Below, piece after piece: positions 21,107-30,673 of a stretch of DNA of 64,000 nucleotides. How positions within the stretch are numbered: position 1 is the stretch's first letter; every line of letters starts with the position of its first letter. The stretch covers positions 1,364,001-1,428,000 of the forward strand of contig OY723314.1 in NCBI GenBank assembly GCA_963210315.1. Direction: 5' to 3'. Origin of the DNA: Rhynchopus euleeides. Its lineage: Eukaryota > Euglenozoa > Diplonemea > Diplonemida > Diplonemidae. The position numbers and the translations under genes are program-made. Under the pieces are notes generated by a model that was given only the letters and a program-made list of their open reading frames with translations, was not told where the DNA came from and did no database searches.

Positions 21107-22500
21107 ATGCAGCGTCGGGCTTCGCGTTGTGGGCTGACATCGAATGGCCTGTCGGCCGCTGCCCCTTCGCCGACGTTCGGCGGCACGCTCACGATGGAGC
21201 GTCTGCTGAAGCTCCGGACCAAGGGGTCACGCCTGCCGAACCCGCCGCCTGCTGCGTCACGGCGGAAGCCAAGGCACAAGCGGCTCGTCAACATCCAGGT
21301 CGGTGACCTGCGGATTCTGGAGGGCGACGAGGTCACGAGGTCATGCAAGTGGCAGCACGAGGCGTCTGAGACGCTCGAAGTGGTGCGGCACGACATCGCG
21401 AAGCTCGATGACGTCGTGCGTGCTGAGAACGACAAGCTATACAGCAGGCGGGGCGAGCTGATTCTGGGCGCATTTTCAAAGAACGATGCTCTGCGTGCTG
21501 CCCTGCAGGAACCCACCGACCGGCAAGTGGAGACTATGTATGCCCTGCCACCCACCACGACACAGCACCCAGACCCAAGGCACATTCTCTCTTCACTCTC
21601 GGGTGGCAGGCCATCCAATCCCACCCTACAAACCAAACTGTGGCCAACACACACCCCCCCCCCCCCCTCGCACTCTCTGCCCTTACCTTTCTCTGAACCC
21701 ACACCCACACCCACACCCACACCCCCTCTCGCAACCACAGACCAGGCCCTGACGGCGAGTCCACGCTCGAGGGGTATATGCTGACCCAGCTGCGGAAGCT
21801 CGCCTGTGTTCACCCACAGGGATACACGGGGGTGCTGCACCACGTGACGGAGGCGACCCTGGCGCATGCTGTGCTGGATATCGAGAGCGAGCAGCTCCTG
21901 AAGCGTGTCGGGGGGCAGGTGCGGCGGTGCATGGTGCGGTCGAAAGGGCCCTGCGTGACGAACGCAGGGGCGGGTGCCTGCGACGATGAAGACGACTTCG
22001 ACTACGCTGCGGTGCTGCAGCAGAACCAGATGATCGAACTACCGGGCCCGCCTGAGCTCTGCGACTCCGGTGTGCAGTGCGACATGGCTGCAGAGGAGGC
22101 AGCTGCTGCACACGCCACTGAGACCAGCCCACGGCATGCCGGGGCAAGCCAGACCGCCCGCAACTGCCTGCTCGCCATGCACCAGTTGGCGTCGCAGGTC
22201 ACAGAGCTTGTTGGGCAGTTCACCAACATGGAAGGGCCTGGGGTGCTGAGCGAGGACAACCTCATCGTGTCTTGGCTGCACGCCTCCCGCGACGACCTGC
22301 GGCAGCTGGGTGTCGAATCCGCCAAGGCGCCTGTCATGGCGCAGATCGCAGACATGCGTGCCGCTGCGGTGTCTTCTCCCTCCGTTTCCACGCAGCCCAA
22401 CGTCACAATTGTGCAGTCTGCGATGGGCCACTTCACCATACTGCTGCTGGCGCTAATAGAAGCAGCGAATGACACCACAGGAAGGTTCGCCCCGACGTGA
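21107..22500 (+). CDS. Unrecognised two-exon protein
   Basis: The exons are 21107-21537 and 21741-22500, joined in phase 2, giving 396 residues. The intron begins GTATGC and ends CCACAG, and removing it joins two frames that are otherwise out of register. The N-terminus is basic and Ser/Pro-rich. Residues about 85-135 form a likely helical or coiled segment (ASETLEVVRHDIAKLDDVVR). A second helical region spans about 145-200 (LTQLRKLACVHPQG, LDIESEQLLKRVGGQV). An acidic DDEDDFDYAAV follows, then DSGVQCDMAAEEAAAAH and a predicted helical C-terminus. No family is recognised and no signal peptide is evident. The stop is TGA. Confidence 0.75.
21538..21740 (+). other. Intron of the two-exon gene
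   Basis: It is 203 bp, with donor ACTAT|GTATGC and acceptor CAACCACAG|ACC. It contains a C-run and repeated CACACC words before the acceptor. Confidence 0.8.
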
Positions 22501-23412
22501 GGCACCGCCATGTTGTGCCGCCCGATGCAGAAACGCCACACCGCCACACACATGGGGGCCTCCGCTGTGACGTAAAGATGGGCGGGGGTGGGCTATGATC
22601 CGCGCAGGATCTCCCCACACAAAACGTGGTGTCGCCACACCCACACCCACACACCCCCCCCCCCCTACCCTAGCAGCCCCAAGGCATGCCCTGTGCACTA
22701 GCCCCGCGTGAGCACCGCTCTCTCCATTCACAAGGTCGGGCGGTGTGGCCATCAGTATCCTATCCTGTCGGACAGCTTTTCAGGAGGTTTTGTCGCATTC
22801 AAGACACACAACAGGGTTGGTTTGAAGATCGAGGTGTCGGAGAGGGGATGCCCGTTTCCACGGCAGCCCGCCCCCCCTCCACCCCCTCCTTCTCCCCCGT
22901 GTAGAGAATTAGAGGGCCACGGGTCGCAGGAAAAAAACATATGCATCGTGATGGATGGCGGGCTGCGTTCCCCCCCCCCAACGCCCCAACCCCCCCTCCC
23001 CATGTATCTGTCAGGGTGTAGGGCACACCTCTCTTGGAAATGCAAAATATTCGCCCCCCCGTAGAGTGGTGGAAAACCGATATTGTCGGCACCCCCGGGA
23101 AAATCCCCCCGTGTAAGAATAAGGGTCCAGCCACGGATCCCAGAAAGCTGCCTCCACCGCCACCACCATCATCTGAGTTTACGTTGGGAAGTTGGAGCAG
23201 AGAGAGAGGCAGCAAGACACCCACAACACAGCACCACCTTCGGCAGGTTTTCACCGTGGGTGTTGTTGTTGCGTCTCTTGTTCTCTGCCTTCACCACCAC
23301 CGCCACCCAACCCAGGCCGGCTGGAGTGACTCCTTGCCTGCCTTTCCTGCTTTCTCCTCCCTCTTTTTGTTATTAGCTTGGGCATCCCCCGAAACCACCA
23401 CACAGTGCCGCC
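22501..23412. other. Spacer between the two-exon gene and elongin B
   Basis: There are C-runs (about 22648, 22870, 22970, 23055) and purine/pyrimidine tracts. Short open frames occur on both strands but none has recognisable content. Confidence 0.6.
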
Positions 23413-24149
23413 ATGCCTCCCGCCATGTATGTGCGGGTGAAGCGGAAGAAGCAGACGATATTCCTGCACTGCGACCCCAGCGACACGGTGCACGTCATCA
23501 AGGAGAAGCTTGCGGCGACCATCGGCACCCCCTCTGCGGACCAGCGGCTGCTGCTCGGGAAGCAGAACCTGGAGGACGGGTCGACGCTGTGCGACTGCGG
23601 GCTTTCCCCAGCAGATACCGGCACTGGTATGGCCGTGGCGGGTGGGGGGGATGGGGAGTGGGGGCACGCCGGCAGATACCGGCACTGGTATGGCCGTGGC
23701 GGGTGGGGGGGATGGGGAGTGGGGGACACGCCGGCAGATACCGGCACTGGCATATCCCTCTGAGATTGTGTTGTTTCATGAATGGGGTGGATTGGGCAGA
23801 ACCTGAGGGAGACAGTTTCTCCGTTAACTCCAGGGCTGCATGGGTTTCAACAAAGGGGGGGGGGGGGGAGGAGCGCAGCCTGCACACCTTTGATTCTTTT
23901 TGTTCTCAGAGCTGTTCCTGGTCCTCCGTGTTGCCTGCGAAGGGGGCGACGACAAGTGGGAGGAGGTCGATGTGCTGACACCGAACAACGTATGTGCGCA
24001 GAGGGGGGGGGGGGGGTTACGGGGGGAGAGGCCGCCTCATCGCCGCCGCCACCACCACCAACTCTCTCCACTACTCTTCCTGGCTGCAGAACCCACAGTG
24101 TGACGCCGCACCGGCGCCGCCTGCTGATGCAGCCGCTCCAGCAGGCTGA
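23413..24149 (+). CDS. Elongin-B-like ubiquitin-fold protein (three exons)
   Basis: The exons are 23413-23626, 23910-23989 and 24090-24149, with phases 1 and 0, giving 117 residues; animal elongin B is about 118. The N-terminus has a ubiquitin-like fold with the elongin-B pattern: VRVKRKKQTIFLHCDPSDTV, IKEKLAATIGTPSADQRLLL, then LEDGSTLCDCGLS. Exon 2 gives LFLVLRVACEGGDDKWEEVD, as in the late strand and acidic segment of the family. The last exon is a Pro/Ala-rich tail. Elongin B pairs with elongin C in cullin ubiquitin ligases and in elongin transcription factor; that role is inferred. Introns begin GTATGG and GTATGT. The first donor lies in a triplicated sequence, so other donors may be used. 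Confidence 0.75.
23612..23757 (+). repeat. 61-62-bp tandem repeat across the first elongin-B splice donor
   Basis: CAGATACCGGCACTGG starts at 23612, 23673 and 23735. Copies 1 and 2 carry GTATGG after CACTG and copy 3 has GCATAT. The exon end and donor have been duplicated into the intron. Without splicing the frame stays open to a TGA at 23761-23763. Confidence 0.9.
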
Positions 24150-25070
24150 ATCACCAGAGTAGCATGTGTATGCTGAGGGTAACGCTCTCGCTCGCTCTCT
24201 GTGTGTGTGTGTGCAACACAACACCTGTCCGTTTTGTCTCCTATCCTGCTGATTCAAAAAGGAAATGGAATTTCCTCTCGGACACAACCCCCACCCCCTA
24301 GCCTTAAACAGCAGAAGACAGCATAACCAACGGAAGACACTGAACTGAACATGTTCTAGCTGCCTGCGTGGCCGGCAGCTGGGTGGTGGGGGGAGGGGGA
24401 GGGGAGGCAGACTTTTGGCTCTTCCTGTTTCCACACTGGAGCCTATATTCTCTGCCTGCCGGGGTGGGGGAGGGGGGTTTGGGCTGACTGAATCCTGCAG
24501 CCTGCCTGGAATCAAGGCATCGATGGGGTGGGGGGGGTGGGGTGTATAGAGCTAACACTGATGGGGGGGGGGAGGGGAGGGGGGATGCCTGCTGAGATCC
24601 CAACACACCACCATCCGCCCGACCCCCACTCTACCCCCGCGATTCTGAGGGGGGGGGGGGTTTGCACCACCTCTCCCCCCCCCCCCCCCTCCCACTATTG
24701 CGAACCATTCGAAGCTGTGGAGACTGGGGGGAACGACTTGCCTTTGTGTGTGTTTTGCACTCACCATCCGCGCTGCGCCACACCACTCCCATCACTCCCA
24801 TACACACAAACACACACCCTCCCCCCCACCCCCCTTCAGGGCACCTACACACCGTACACAAGAAACTAATTAGGGTCCACCTCCCCTCCTAACCCTTCCC
24901 CAGGACCCTTCTTGCTTTTTTTGCGCGGTTCAGCCTCACACCCCACACCCCCCCCCTTTCTTTTCAGTTCCGTTTGTTGTCCGTTCCGTCCTCCCTTCGG
25001 TTTTTTTATAAATCCGTGTGTTCCCCCCCCACACCGCAACTCGACTCCCATTCACCTCACCACCCGGAGA
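24150..25070. other. Spacer upstream of the phosphatase gene
   Basis: C- and G-runs are frequent (24525-24590, 24650-24690, 24821-24835, 24940-24960). (TG)n occurs at about 24201-24212. No gene is supported. The phosphatase promoter should lie at the right end, but no TATA-like box is convincing. Confidence 0.55.
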
Positions 25071-26042
25071 ATGTGCAATGTCCCAGCTGGTGAGCAGAAG
25101 CGTGCCTCTATGAGGCGCCGCCCCGGGAAGGCACCTCTCCCTGCAGTCCTGACCGGCCTGAAGGCCCACCAGACGCGGGTCGCGCGGAGCATGGAGGCAT
25201 GCGTGATGGCGCCGAAGGCGGTGTCGCCTGTCGTCTCCCCTGCCACCAGCATCGCGTCTGGGTCTTCCATCGAGGCGTCTGACAGCAGCGATCGCAGCTC
25301 GAACTACTCCTGGGGTGCCTCAGAGATTCTCCCTGAATCGCTCTACCTCGGATCTGCGGGGGACGCGCTCAACGCCTCCGCGATTGAGGCGAACGGCATC
25401 ACCCACATCGTCAACGCGACACGCGACTGCGGCAACTCATGCCCGGAGGGGACGCGGATCCTCAGGGTTCCTGTTGACGACTGCTGCGATGCGCCGCTCC
25501 ACCAGCACTTCCTGGAGGCGAGCGATTTCATCCACTCCGCCAGGCTCGCCGGTGGGCGGGTTTTGGTGCACTGCAAAGGCGGCGTGTCCCGCTCGTCGGC
25601 GCTCTGTGTCGCCTACATCATGATGCTGTTCCAATACACCTCGGACAGCGCCCTGGAGTATGTCATGGCGCGGAGGAGCATCGCATCCCCCAACATCGGC
25701 TTCCTCCTCTCCCTCGAGACGTTCGGCACGACGCGCGCCGCGCAGCAGTGGAGGCACGGCCAGCAGAAGCGCGGCGGGGGCGGCGCCCCGGCTGCGCTCG
25801 GCGTGCCCCCCACCCCTACCTCCCGGATGCCCCGCCGCGCCTGTTCCGTGCAGGCGCTGATGGACCAGGGTGCGCTCTCCGCGGCGATTTCCATCTCCCC
25901 CTTCGGGGGGCTCGCAGCGTCTCTCAACACACCGATGCAGAACACAGATCTGCTCGATTCAACGCAGGAGGCGGATAGCGAAGAGGAGGGGGCGGCGCCT
26001 AGCCAATCCGCCTTCCTCCCGGAAGCTCTGCCTGTGTGTTGA
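25071..26042 (+). CDS. Dual-specificity protein phosphatase
   Basis: A single exon gives 323 residues from the ATG at 25071, the first in a frame whose upstream part is C-rich and non-coding in character. The DSP catalytic domain spans about residues 83-220: ILPESLYLGSAGDALN, ITHIVNATRDC, the general-acid loop VPVDDCCD (Asp136/137), and the P-loop VLVHCKGGVSRSSAL with Cys168 and Arg174. It ends with ALEYVMARRSIASPNIGFLL. All catalytic residues are present, so it should remove phosphate from Ser/Thr and Tyr. The basic, Ser-rich N-terminus (1-80) and the Gly/Ala/Ser-rich tail (230-323) are not conserved features I know. The substrate cannot be told from sequence. The stop is TGA. Confidence 0.92.
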   Translation: MCNVPAGEQKRASMRRRPGKAPLPAVLTGLKAHQTRVARSMEACVMAPKAVSPVVSPATSIASGSSIEASDSSDRSSNYSWGASEILPESLYLGSAGDALNASAIEANGITHIVNATRDCGNSCPEGTRILRVPVDDCCDAPLHQHFLEASDFIHSARLAGGRVLVHCKGGVSRSSALCVAYIMMLFQYTSDSALEYVMARRSIASPNIGFLLSLETFGTTRAAQQWRHGQQKRGGGGAPAALGVPPTPTSRMPRRACSVQALMDQGALSAAISISPFGGLAASLNTPMQNTDLLDSTQEADSEEEGAAPSQSAFLPEALPVC

Positions 26043-26112
26043 GGGGGTTCGTGTCACGCCCTTTGTACCCCATGGGCAGCATGCCATGGGGTGTAAAGTC
26101 AAAAAATATATA

Positions 26113-26788
26113 CCGTATACGTAAATATTATGGAACGTAAATATTATGGAACGGGCCCATTTTTGGCCGGTCCGTTCCATAATATTTACGTTCCAAAATA
26201 TTTACAGGGCCAGTTGGGGACTCGGTGGTGAGGACGGCTTGCGTCAGGAATCGCGCGAAAAGTGCACGAGTAGGTCCCGTCAGGGACTCTGCATGCCGTC
26301 CGATCACCTGGTCCAAGTCCCCGAGTCGCAGAAAGCCCTGTAAATATTATGGAACGAAAAAAATCTGGAACGCCAACCCACCAGCGTTCCAAAATATTTA
26401 CGTTCCATAATACCGTATACGTAAATATTTTGGAACGTAAATATTATGGAACGTAAATATTTTGGAACGCTGGTGGGTTGGCGTTCCAGATTTTTTTCGT
26501 TCCATAATATTTACAGGGCTTTCTGCGACTCGGGGACTTGGACCAGGGGATCGGACGGCATACAGAGTCCCTGACGGGACCTACTCGTGCACTTTTCGCG
26601 CGATTCCTGACGCAAGCCGTCCTCACCACCGAGTCCCCAACTGGCCCTGTAAATATTTTGGAACGTAAATATTATGGAACGGACCGGCCAAAAATGGGCC
26701 CGTTCCATAATATTTACGTTCCATAATATTTACGTATACGGTATTTACGTTCCATAATATTTACGTTCCAAAATATTTACGTATACGG
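26113..26788. mobile_element. MITE copy 2, split by a third copy
   Basis: This is the same family as 17637-17965, flanked by TA at 26111-26112 and 26789-26790. Its own sequence is 26113-26412 plus 26744-26788, 345 bp in all, one 16-bp unit longer than copy 1. The gap is filled by copy 3 in opposite orientation. Ends and centre match copy 1 closely. Confidence 0.9.
26413..26741. mobile_element. MITE copy 3, inverted, nested in copy 2
   Basis: It is 329 bp, exactly the length of copy 1, in the opposite orientation to copy 2. It is flanked by TA at 26411-26412 and 26742-26743; the TA is a normal part of copy 2's 16-bp repeat, so the duplication on insertion is clear. Confidence 0.9.
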
Positions 26789-26898
26789 TATGGTGGTGAA
26801 ATATAATAAGGAGAAGGAGAAGAATACATTTTCACAGCCAGACATCGTATGGGAGGGGGGGGGGGGTGGGGGGGTGGGGCAGTGTTGTTAGAAACCGA

Positions 26899-27734
26899 GT
26901 TTTAAACATTTTAAACGTTTTACAGGGGGGGGTCAAATAAACGTACTAAGTACTACTATTCGGCGAACGGGCGGGCCTAAATCGACCTCGCCAAAAAAGT
27001 ATAAAATACGTTGCGAGCGAATAGACGTACGTAGTACGTCTATTCAACTTTTCCTAAAAACACTGTTTGCAGGGGCTCTGCGGGGCTATTTGGTCCACCA
27101 GGGGCGCGCTGGTCACTGCTGCGTGCCCTGGCCCAGATCACTTCGTTGAAGGAAGGCCGGGGAGCGCCTGGCTGTGGCCCATCCTCTTGAGGCATTCCGT
27201 GAGCAGATGAAAGCATCCGACGTCGTCACTATATCGACACCAGCCGAAGATATTGGCCCTGTTGGTGGATGTCACAGGTCTACGGTGAGCTTTGTCTGGG
27301 GCGGTGGTGGTGGGGACTGCGGACGCCGTAGCTGAGGGAATGCGCGGCGGGCTTCAGCAGTGGTTCTGATGCCTCTGGACCGCATGAGCTTGCGGGTTTG
27401 CGGGGCCCGTGCACCCTGGTTCCCCGAAGTGGCACCAATAGACCTTGTCCCCATTCCTTGCCCCAAAGTTTGTGGATTTGTGTGCCCCCTCCACTGGCAG
27501 GCGGTCCTCCAAAAAGAAAATCTCAAAAAAAACGAGATACTTCCCAAAAAAACGGGTGGGCAAAGTAAGTACTTGTATTCAACGGCCCAACGTGCCCCAG
27601 AGCCCCAAAAAAATAAGTACTACTATTCGGCTAAGTACTACTATTCAACTAAGTACGTTTATTCGACCCCCCCCTGTAAACGTTTTAAAGTTTAAAACGC
27701 CGTTTTAAATTATTTAAAACGGGGTTTAAAACGG
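26899..27734. mobile_element. Foldback element B (ATAAACGTACTAAG-type ends)
   Basis: The left end reads TTTTAAACGTTTTACAGGGGGGGG then TCAAATAAACGTACTAAGTA; the right end is its imperfect inverse (CTAAGTACGTTTATTCGACC, CCCCCTGTAAACGTTTTAAA). Internal repeats of TAAGTACTACTATTCG lie near both ends. A 27-bp palindrome with a 3-base loop sits at 27019-27045. The middle has no recognised coding sequence. Confidence 0.7.
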
Positions 27735-29150
27735 CAAAAAACCCTGCAAAATATAGGGGGAGACTTTTCGATTTTTTTTTCTGGAACCCAAAATTGGTCG
27801 TTTTGGGCCATCTGAGGCCATCTTCGGCAAAAAAATCCAATTTTGAGGCTCCCTGGGGGTCCCAAATGGGTGAACAAATTCCCTGTGTGAAATAGCCTAT
27901 TGCAGGCCTTTTGAGCATGATCAGGCAAACACAGCTGTGTGGCAGGGCTTTCTGCGAAAATTCGCCTCCTGGTGAAGTGGGCTACTTTTCACCCTCCATT
28001 CACCCTGGCCTCAACCCGTTCCTCTGCTCACCCTGACGCAAGCTCATGCCCTCATCGTTGACAATCACCCAGAAAAGATTCAGGATGGTACAGTACAGAC
28101 TCGGGTGCACGAACGATCCAACGGTGGTGCCTGTTTGACTTGCTGGTGTATGGTTGATCATTGCTTGTTACGTACATTTCGCTTTCTCAGCGCCCCCGCC
28201 TTCACCGAACCCCGATGCCCAACACGAGCGGTGTGGCGCCCGTGGTACTGACCCCTTCGGATCTTAACTCCAGCGGTAGCCGCCGGTTTCTTCAAAGAAA
28301 CTCATCGATGATGTCCCCCCAGAGTGCAGGTTCCTGCTGCCTACCCACGGTCATTAGGGTGCCGAGAGAATGGCTAGGTGATCAATAATTGTCCCAAACA
28401 CTAGCTTGGCAACAGCCAGAGCAACCCCAGGTGGGGCGCAGCCGAGTGCTGCAACCATCGTTCTGACAGCAACAACATCACCTGGCTGTCTTGTTGAACA
28501 CAGCCGTGATGAAGCTGGCTGCACTTCCTGTTTGGAGTTCATCGGGATCCGTTCTGCAAAAGTGAAAGTTGGAGGCAAAGAATAGATGACGAGGATGGTT
28601 ACGCCTTTTGTAGGCTTCTCTCGATCAGAGAAGTCGGGCGTCCATAGGAGAGTAAAGGGAATACAGATATGCTCCTCTCAAAGAGGGGCAGGCCAAAGGT
28701 AGGCTCCAGGTGGCAACTGGAACTGTGCAACTTTTCCAGAGGGGTGCTTCCAGGACTGTCGAAGGAGCTGGTGGAGTTCGCTGGGTCCATTGCCATCCCC
28801 ATCATGGTGATCCGGCCTTCAACCTGCGCCTTTGTATCATGGATTCAGCTCAAAAGGGTGCACATCGAGTGATGCAAGATGAAGATTCGACACTCCAGAA
28901 ATATGCTGATGTCAAACTGCATTATTCCTGAGAACAACGGAGGGGGTGTGCCAACTGATGCCGGTGCGATTGATGCAACCCTCACCACAACGTCAGTGCC
29001 ACCTATTTTCCACCAATAATGTGTCCGCTGTGACAGGAATGCAGGAATAATCACCCAGAATATGAGCTGGGGGGCCTCAGGGGGCATGGAAAAATTTTTT
29101 TGGCCGAAAAAAAAATTTTTTTTGGTGTGAAAACACCACAGAAACGCCCT
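27735..29150. other. Segment between foldback elements B and C
   Basis: The flanks themselves form an inverted pair: 27701-27734 (GTTTTAAATTATTTAAAACG type) against about 29161-29197. The whole stretch may therefore be the inside of another foldback element. Minus-strand open frames of 60-80 codons at 28354-29087 have no recognisable family. Confidence 0.45.
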
Positions 29151-29753
29151 GTTTTAACCCCCGTTTTAAACTCCGTTTTAAATTAATTTAAAACGCGTTT
29201 TACTGGGGGGGGGGGCAAATACAAGCATATATGCTTGTATTAAGCGTGCCAGCTCGCATAATGCGGGGCTTTCTGGAAAAATTATAAATGGCTATACTGC
29301 GAATACAAGCATACTAAAAACCCAATTTTTGTTGACCAGGCTAATACAAGCATACATGCTTGTATTAGCCTGGTAGAAAAAATTGATATTTTGTGGTGGA
29401 AACCCCCCAAAAACCCCAAAAATACCCAATATTTTCTACCAGGCTAATAGAAGCATATATGCTTCTATTAGCCTGAAAATTTTATTTAAATCCGGATTTT
29501 CATAATATGCTTGTATTCGCATGTATGCTTGTATTAGCATGTATGCTTGTATTTGCCCCCCCCCAGTAATTTTATAATATATTTTATAAAAAATTGGGTT
29601 TTTAGTATGCTTGTATTCGCAGTATAGCCATTTATAATTTTTCCAGAAAGCCCCGCATTATGCGAGCTGGCACGCTTAATACAAGCATATATGCTTGTAT
29701 TTGCCCCCCCCCAGTAAAACATTTAAAACGTTTAAAACGTAAAGTTTTAAATG
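29151..29753. mobile_element. Foldback element C (AAGCATATATGCTT ends)
   Basis: The left end is GTTTTAAA-rich, then GTTTTACTGGGGGGGGGG and CAAATACAAGCATATATGCT; the right end is the inverse, closing CCCCAGTAAAACATTTAAAA. The 24-bp perfect palindrome AATACAAGCATATATGCTTG(TATT) and variants occur at about 29219, 29341, 29447 and 29680. Its terminal module is shared with element B, which suggests one superfamily. It is non-coding. Confidence 0.75.
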
Positions 29754-30673
29754 GGGGCTAACAACAATGCGGGTGGGGGGGGGGCAAAAAAAAGAAAATG
29801 CAAGAAACGATGCAAAAAAACACTGTCCCAATTCACTTCTTCCCCCCTCCCCCGTACACCCTCACACCTTCCCAACCCGCCATCAAAACCACAACCACCC
29901 ACCCACCCCACACCCCCCCCCCCCCCCCCCCACTGAATAATCAATAGACAGCCGAACTTTCCCATGCCCCCCCCCCCTTTTTTTGCGTTATATCCGCACC
30001 ACACCCATTGTCTGTTCATGTTTTTTTTTGGGGGGGGGGGGGGTGGGAGGGGAGGGAGGGGGGGGCACAACAACAAGTTGAGAATACAACTCGAGATCAC
30101 ACACAAAGCACACACACATTTCCCCCCCCCCCCCTCTTCCCCGGCATCCGTGGGTTCCGGGGGGGGGTGTTAAAAAAAGACACCTCACCACCTCCTCACC
30201 CACCCCCCCCCCCCCCCACCCCACCCCAACCCGCTCCTTCTGCTTCTCCTGCTTTATACCCCCCCCCATCCCAGCCCCCCCCCCCCCGCCATCACACCGC
30301 CACACATTTCTTCCCACCCATTCTCCTCTCCGCCTCCCCCTTGACTCACCCTCCCCCCCCGTGACAGCACCCGGACCCCCCCTCCAACACAACGCAACTG
30401 CAACGCCCAATTTTTGTCATTTTTTTTTGTGCATGATGACCAGGCCGTTCGCTATCGTCCACCGTTCCCGCGTGGGGTGGACGAAGTTTTATTTTGGGAT
30501 TTTGGGATTTTGGAAATTTTTTTAACCACAGGGAGGCGCCCCTCGGGGGCGCTTCGCGCCCCCGAGGGAAGGGTGCAAATCACGAACAGTACCACATCAC
30601 TTCACACCCCCCCCCCCCCCCCCCGACCCTCACTATCGAACCCCACCCACCCAGATCATGCGTTGGTGCGCCC
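29754..30673. other. C-run-rich spacer before the hAT transposase
   Basis: There are very long C-runs (29911-29930, 30122-30134, 30205-30217, 30608-30624), a G-run at 30030-30041 and purine tracts. No gene is supported. Confidence 0.6.
30540..30568. repeat. Perfect GC hairpin with CTTCG loop
   Basis: The stem CCCTCGGGGGCG pairs with CGCCCCCGAGGG across CTTCG. It lies about 100 bp beyond the transposase stop codon, so it could act in 3'-end formation or be part of a repeat. Function is unknown. Confidence 0.6.

Noticed and set aside
29751..30410. Overlapping frames on both strands near 30 kb
   Set aside because: They are proline, glycine or valine translations of long C- and G-runs.
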